13,721 bases of DNA from an uncultured Candidatus Methylacidiphilales bacterium (GTDB lineage Bacteria; Verrucomicrobiota; Verrucomicrobiia; Methylacidiphilales; CALFVM01), in NCBI GenBank assembly GCA_937928665.1, contig CALFVM010000249.1, positions 1 to 13,721 on the forward strand, given 5' to 3'. Below, piece by piece: positions 13,013 through 13,721 of this stretch. Within the stretch, counting starts at the first letter, position 1; each line of letters begins with the position of its first letter. The position numbers and the translations under genes were made by a program. The notes beneath the pieces are model-generated. The model had not been told where the DNA came from. It was given only the letters and a program-made list of their open reading frames with translations, and did no database searches.

Positions 13013-13721
13013 TCAAACCAGAACCAAGAAGATTGCCCCTAGTAATAACGCCGACCCAGCCAGGCGATTGCCCATCACCGCCGCGCCCTGCTCCCGTTCC
13101 CAGTTCCCCAGCCACGGCCCCGCGCACCAAACCAACACCACCGTCCAGATCCCCCGCGTGCTGTAAACAATATTCACTTCGGTCGCCCTCCCGAAGAATC
13201 CCAAGGCCACCGCCATCGCCAAACACTGCACTGCCAAAATCACCAGTGCCACCGGCAACACTCCGCGGCTCCCGCGCGGCACCCGGACCATCCGCCGCCC
13301 CACCCACGGAATCGCCACCAGCGAACACGCTCCTACCCAAGCAAAGACCATCGGGATATACGCCAACGGATCCAGCCCTGGCGCATCCCGCTGAATCCAC
13401 ACATCACACAGCGCAAATCCGGTCGCGCTGATCAACCCAAGCACAATGGAAAGCCAGACCTTCCCGTGCCCGCCCGGTCGCCCCCGCTGGATCAAGGCCA
13501 CTGCCCCGGTGGCCAGCACCGCCGCTACCCAGACCCGCGCTCCAAGCGGTTCACCCAACAGCACGACGGTAAAGACGGCCACCAGGATAATCTTGGTGCT
13601 AAGGATCGGCGTCGCCACCGAGGCATCCCCTTTCGATAGCGCGAAAAACGTGAAGACCTGCCCCAAGAAAAACGCCACGCCCGGTGCCATCGCCGCCAGA
13701 AGATGGCTCCAACCCGGAAGC
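13013..13721 (-). CDS. DMT/EamA family transporter (partial, N terminus beyond right edge)
   Basis: The minus-strand frame is open to the right edge; 235 residues plus stop are present. The visible part holds the end of the first EamA repeat (FFALSKGDASVATPILSTKI, then VAVFTVVLLGEPLGARVWVA) and a complete second repeat ending in FLVLV. About seven hydrophobic segments are seen. An internal ATG at 13690 exists, but it would remove conserved helices that clearly continue upstream, so the gene is called 5-prime partial. The family exports or exchanges amino acids, nucleotide sugars or other metabolites; the substrate is unknown. The gap to the next gene (ABC ATPase) is 35 bp with no obvious promoter or terminator. 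Confidence 0.88.
   Translation of the reverse strand, partial: LPGWSHLLAAMAPGVAFFLGQVFTFFALSKGDASVATPILSTKIILVAVFTVVLLGEPLGARVWVAAVLATGAVALIQRGRPGGHGKVWLSIVLGLISATGFALCDVWIQRDAPGLDPLAYIPMVFAWVGACSLVAIPWVGRRMVRVPRGSRGVLPVALVILAVQCLAMAVALGFFGRATEVNIVYSTRGIWTVVLVWCAGPWLGNWEREQGAAVMGNRLAGSALLLGAIFLVLV

Noticed and set aside
12978..13400. N-terminal extension of 141 codons on the ABC ATPase
   Set aside because: It runs in another frame through the DMT transporter gene and is Gly-rich; the ATPase domain begins normally from ATG 12977.

Overview
The window is a gene-dense, GC-rich stretch of bacterial chromosome with ten protein genes, no RNA genes, no insertion sequences and no CRISPR array. No gap between genes exceeds 182 bp. 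ArnD-like, SCO and Opp-type proteins, and a substrate-binding protein without a lipobox, suggest a Gram-negative or PVC-type (Verrucomicrobiota/Planctomycetota-like) aerobic organism. The phylum guess is a low-confidence inference from gene style, not from any marker gene. C exceeds G on the + strand in the stretches I checked, so minus-strand genes end codons in G and plus-strand genes in C. This suggests the minus strand is the leading strand.

Left part (1-5207). A minus-strand NtrC-type sigma-54 activator/response regulator runs off the left edge. A 182 bp AT-richer regulatory gap with repeated TTGACATAA motifs and two sigma-54-like sites separates it from a plus-strand secreted transglutaminase-fold protein. 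That gene meets, stop codon against stop codon with no spacer, a minus-strand regulator with a cyclic-nucleotide-binding domain fused to a DUF4388 (PATAN) domain. Divergent from the regulator is a plus-strand pair joined by an ATGA overlap: an ArnD-like formamido-sugar-lipid deformylase and an MscS-family mechanosensitive channel.

Right part (5227-13721), all minus strand, transcribed right to left. A DMT/EamA transporter (N terminus outside the window) is followed by four genes joined by ATGA overlaps: ABC ATPase, ABC-2 permease, SCO copper chaperone and DUF420 (YozB/CtaM family) membrane protein. This looks like a cytochrome oxidase (CuA/haem-copper) maturation module with its own ABC exporter. 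After 62 bp comes an oligopeptide ABC importer: a membrane-anchored substrate-binding protein, a single 734-residue polypeptide fusing OppB and OppC, and a short OppD-type ATPase with no OppF beside it.

The most unusual items are the OppB-OppC fusion with two extra linker membrane segments, the coupled ABC-SCO-DUF420 module away from any oxidase gene in the window, and the ArnD-MscS pair without other arn genes. None can be called a new system from sequence alone, but each is specific and checkable.
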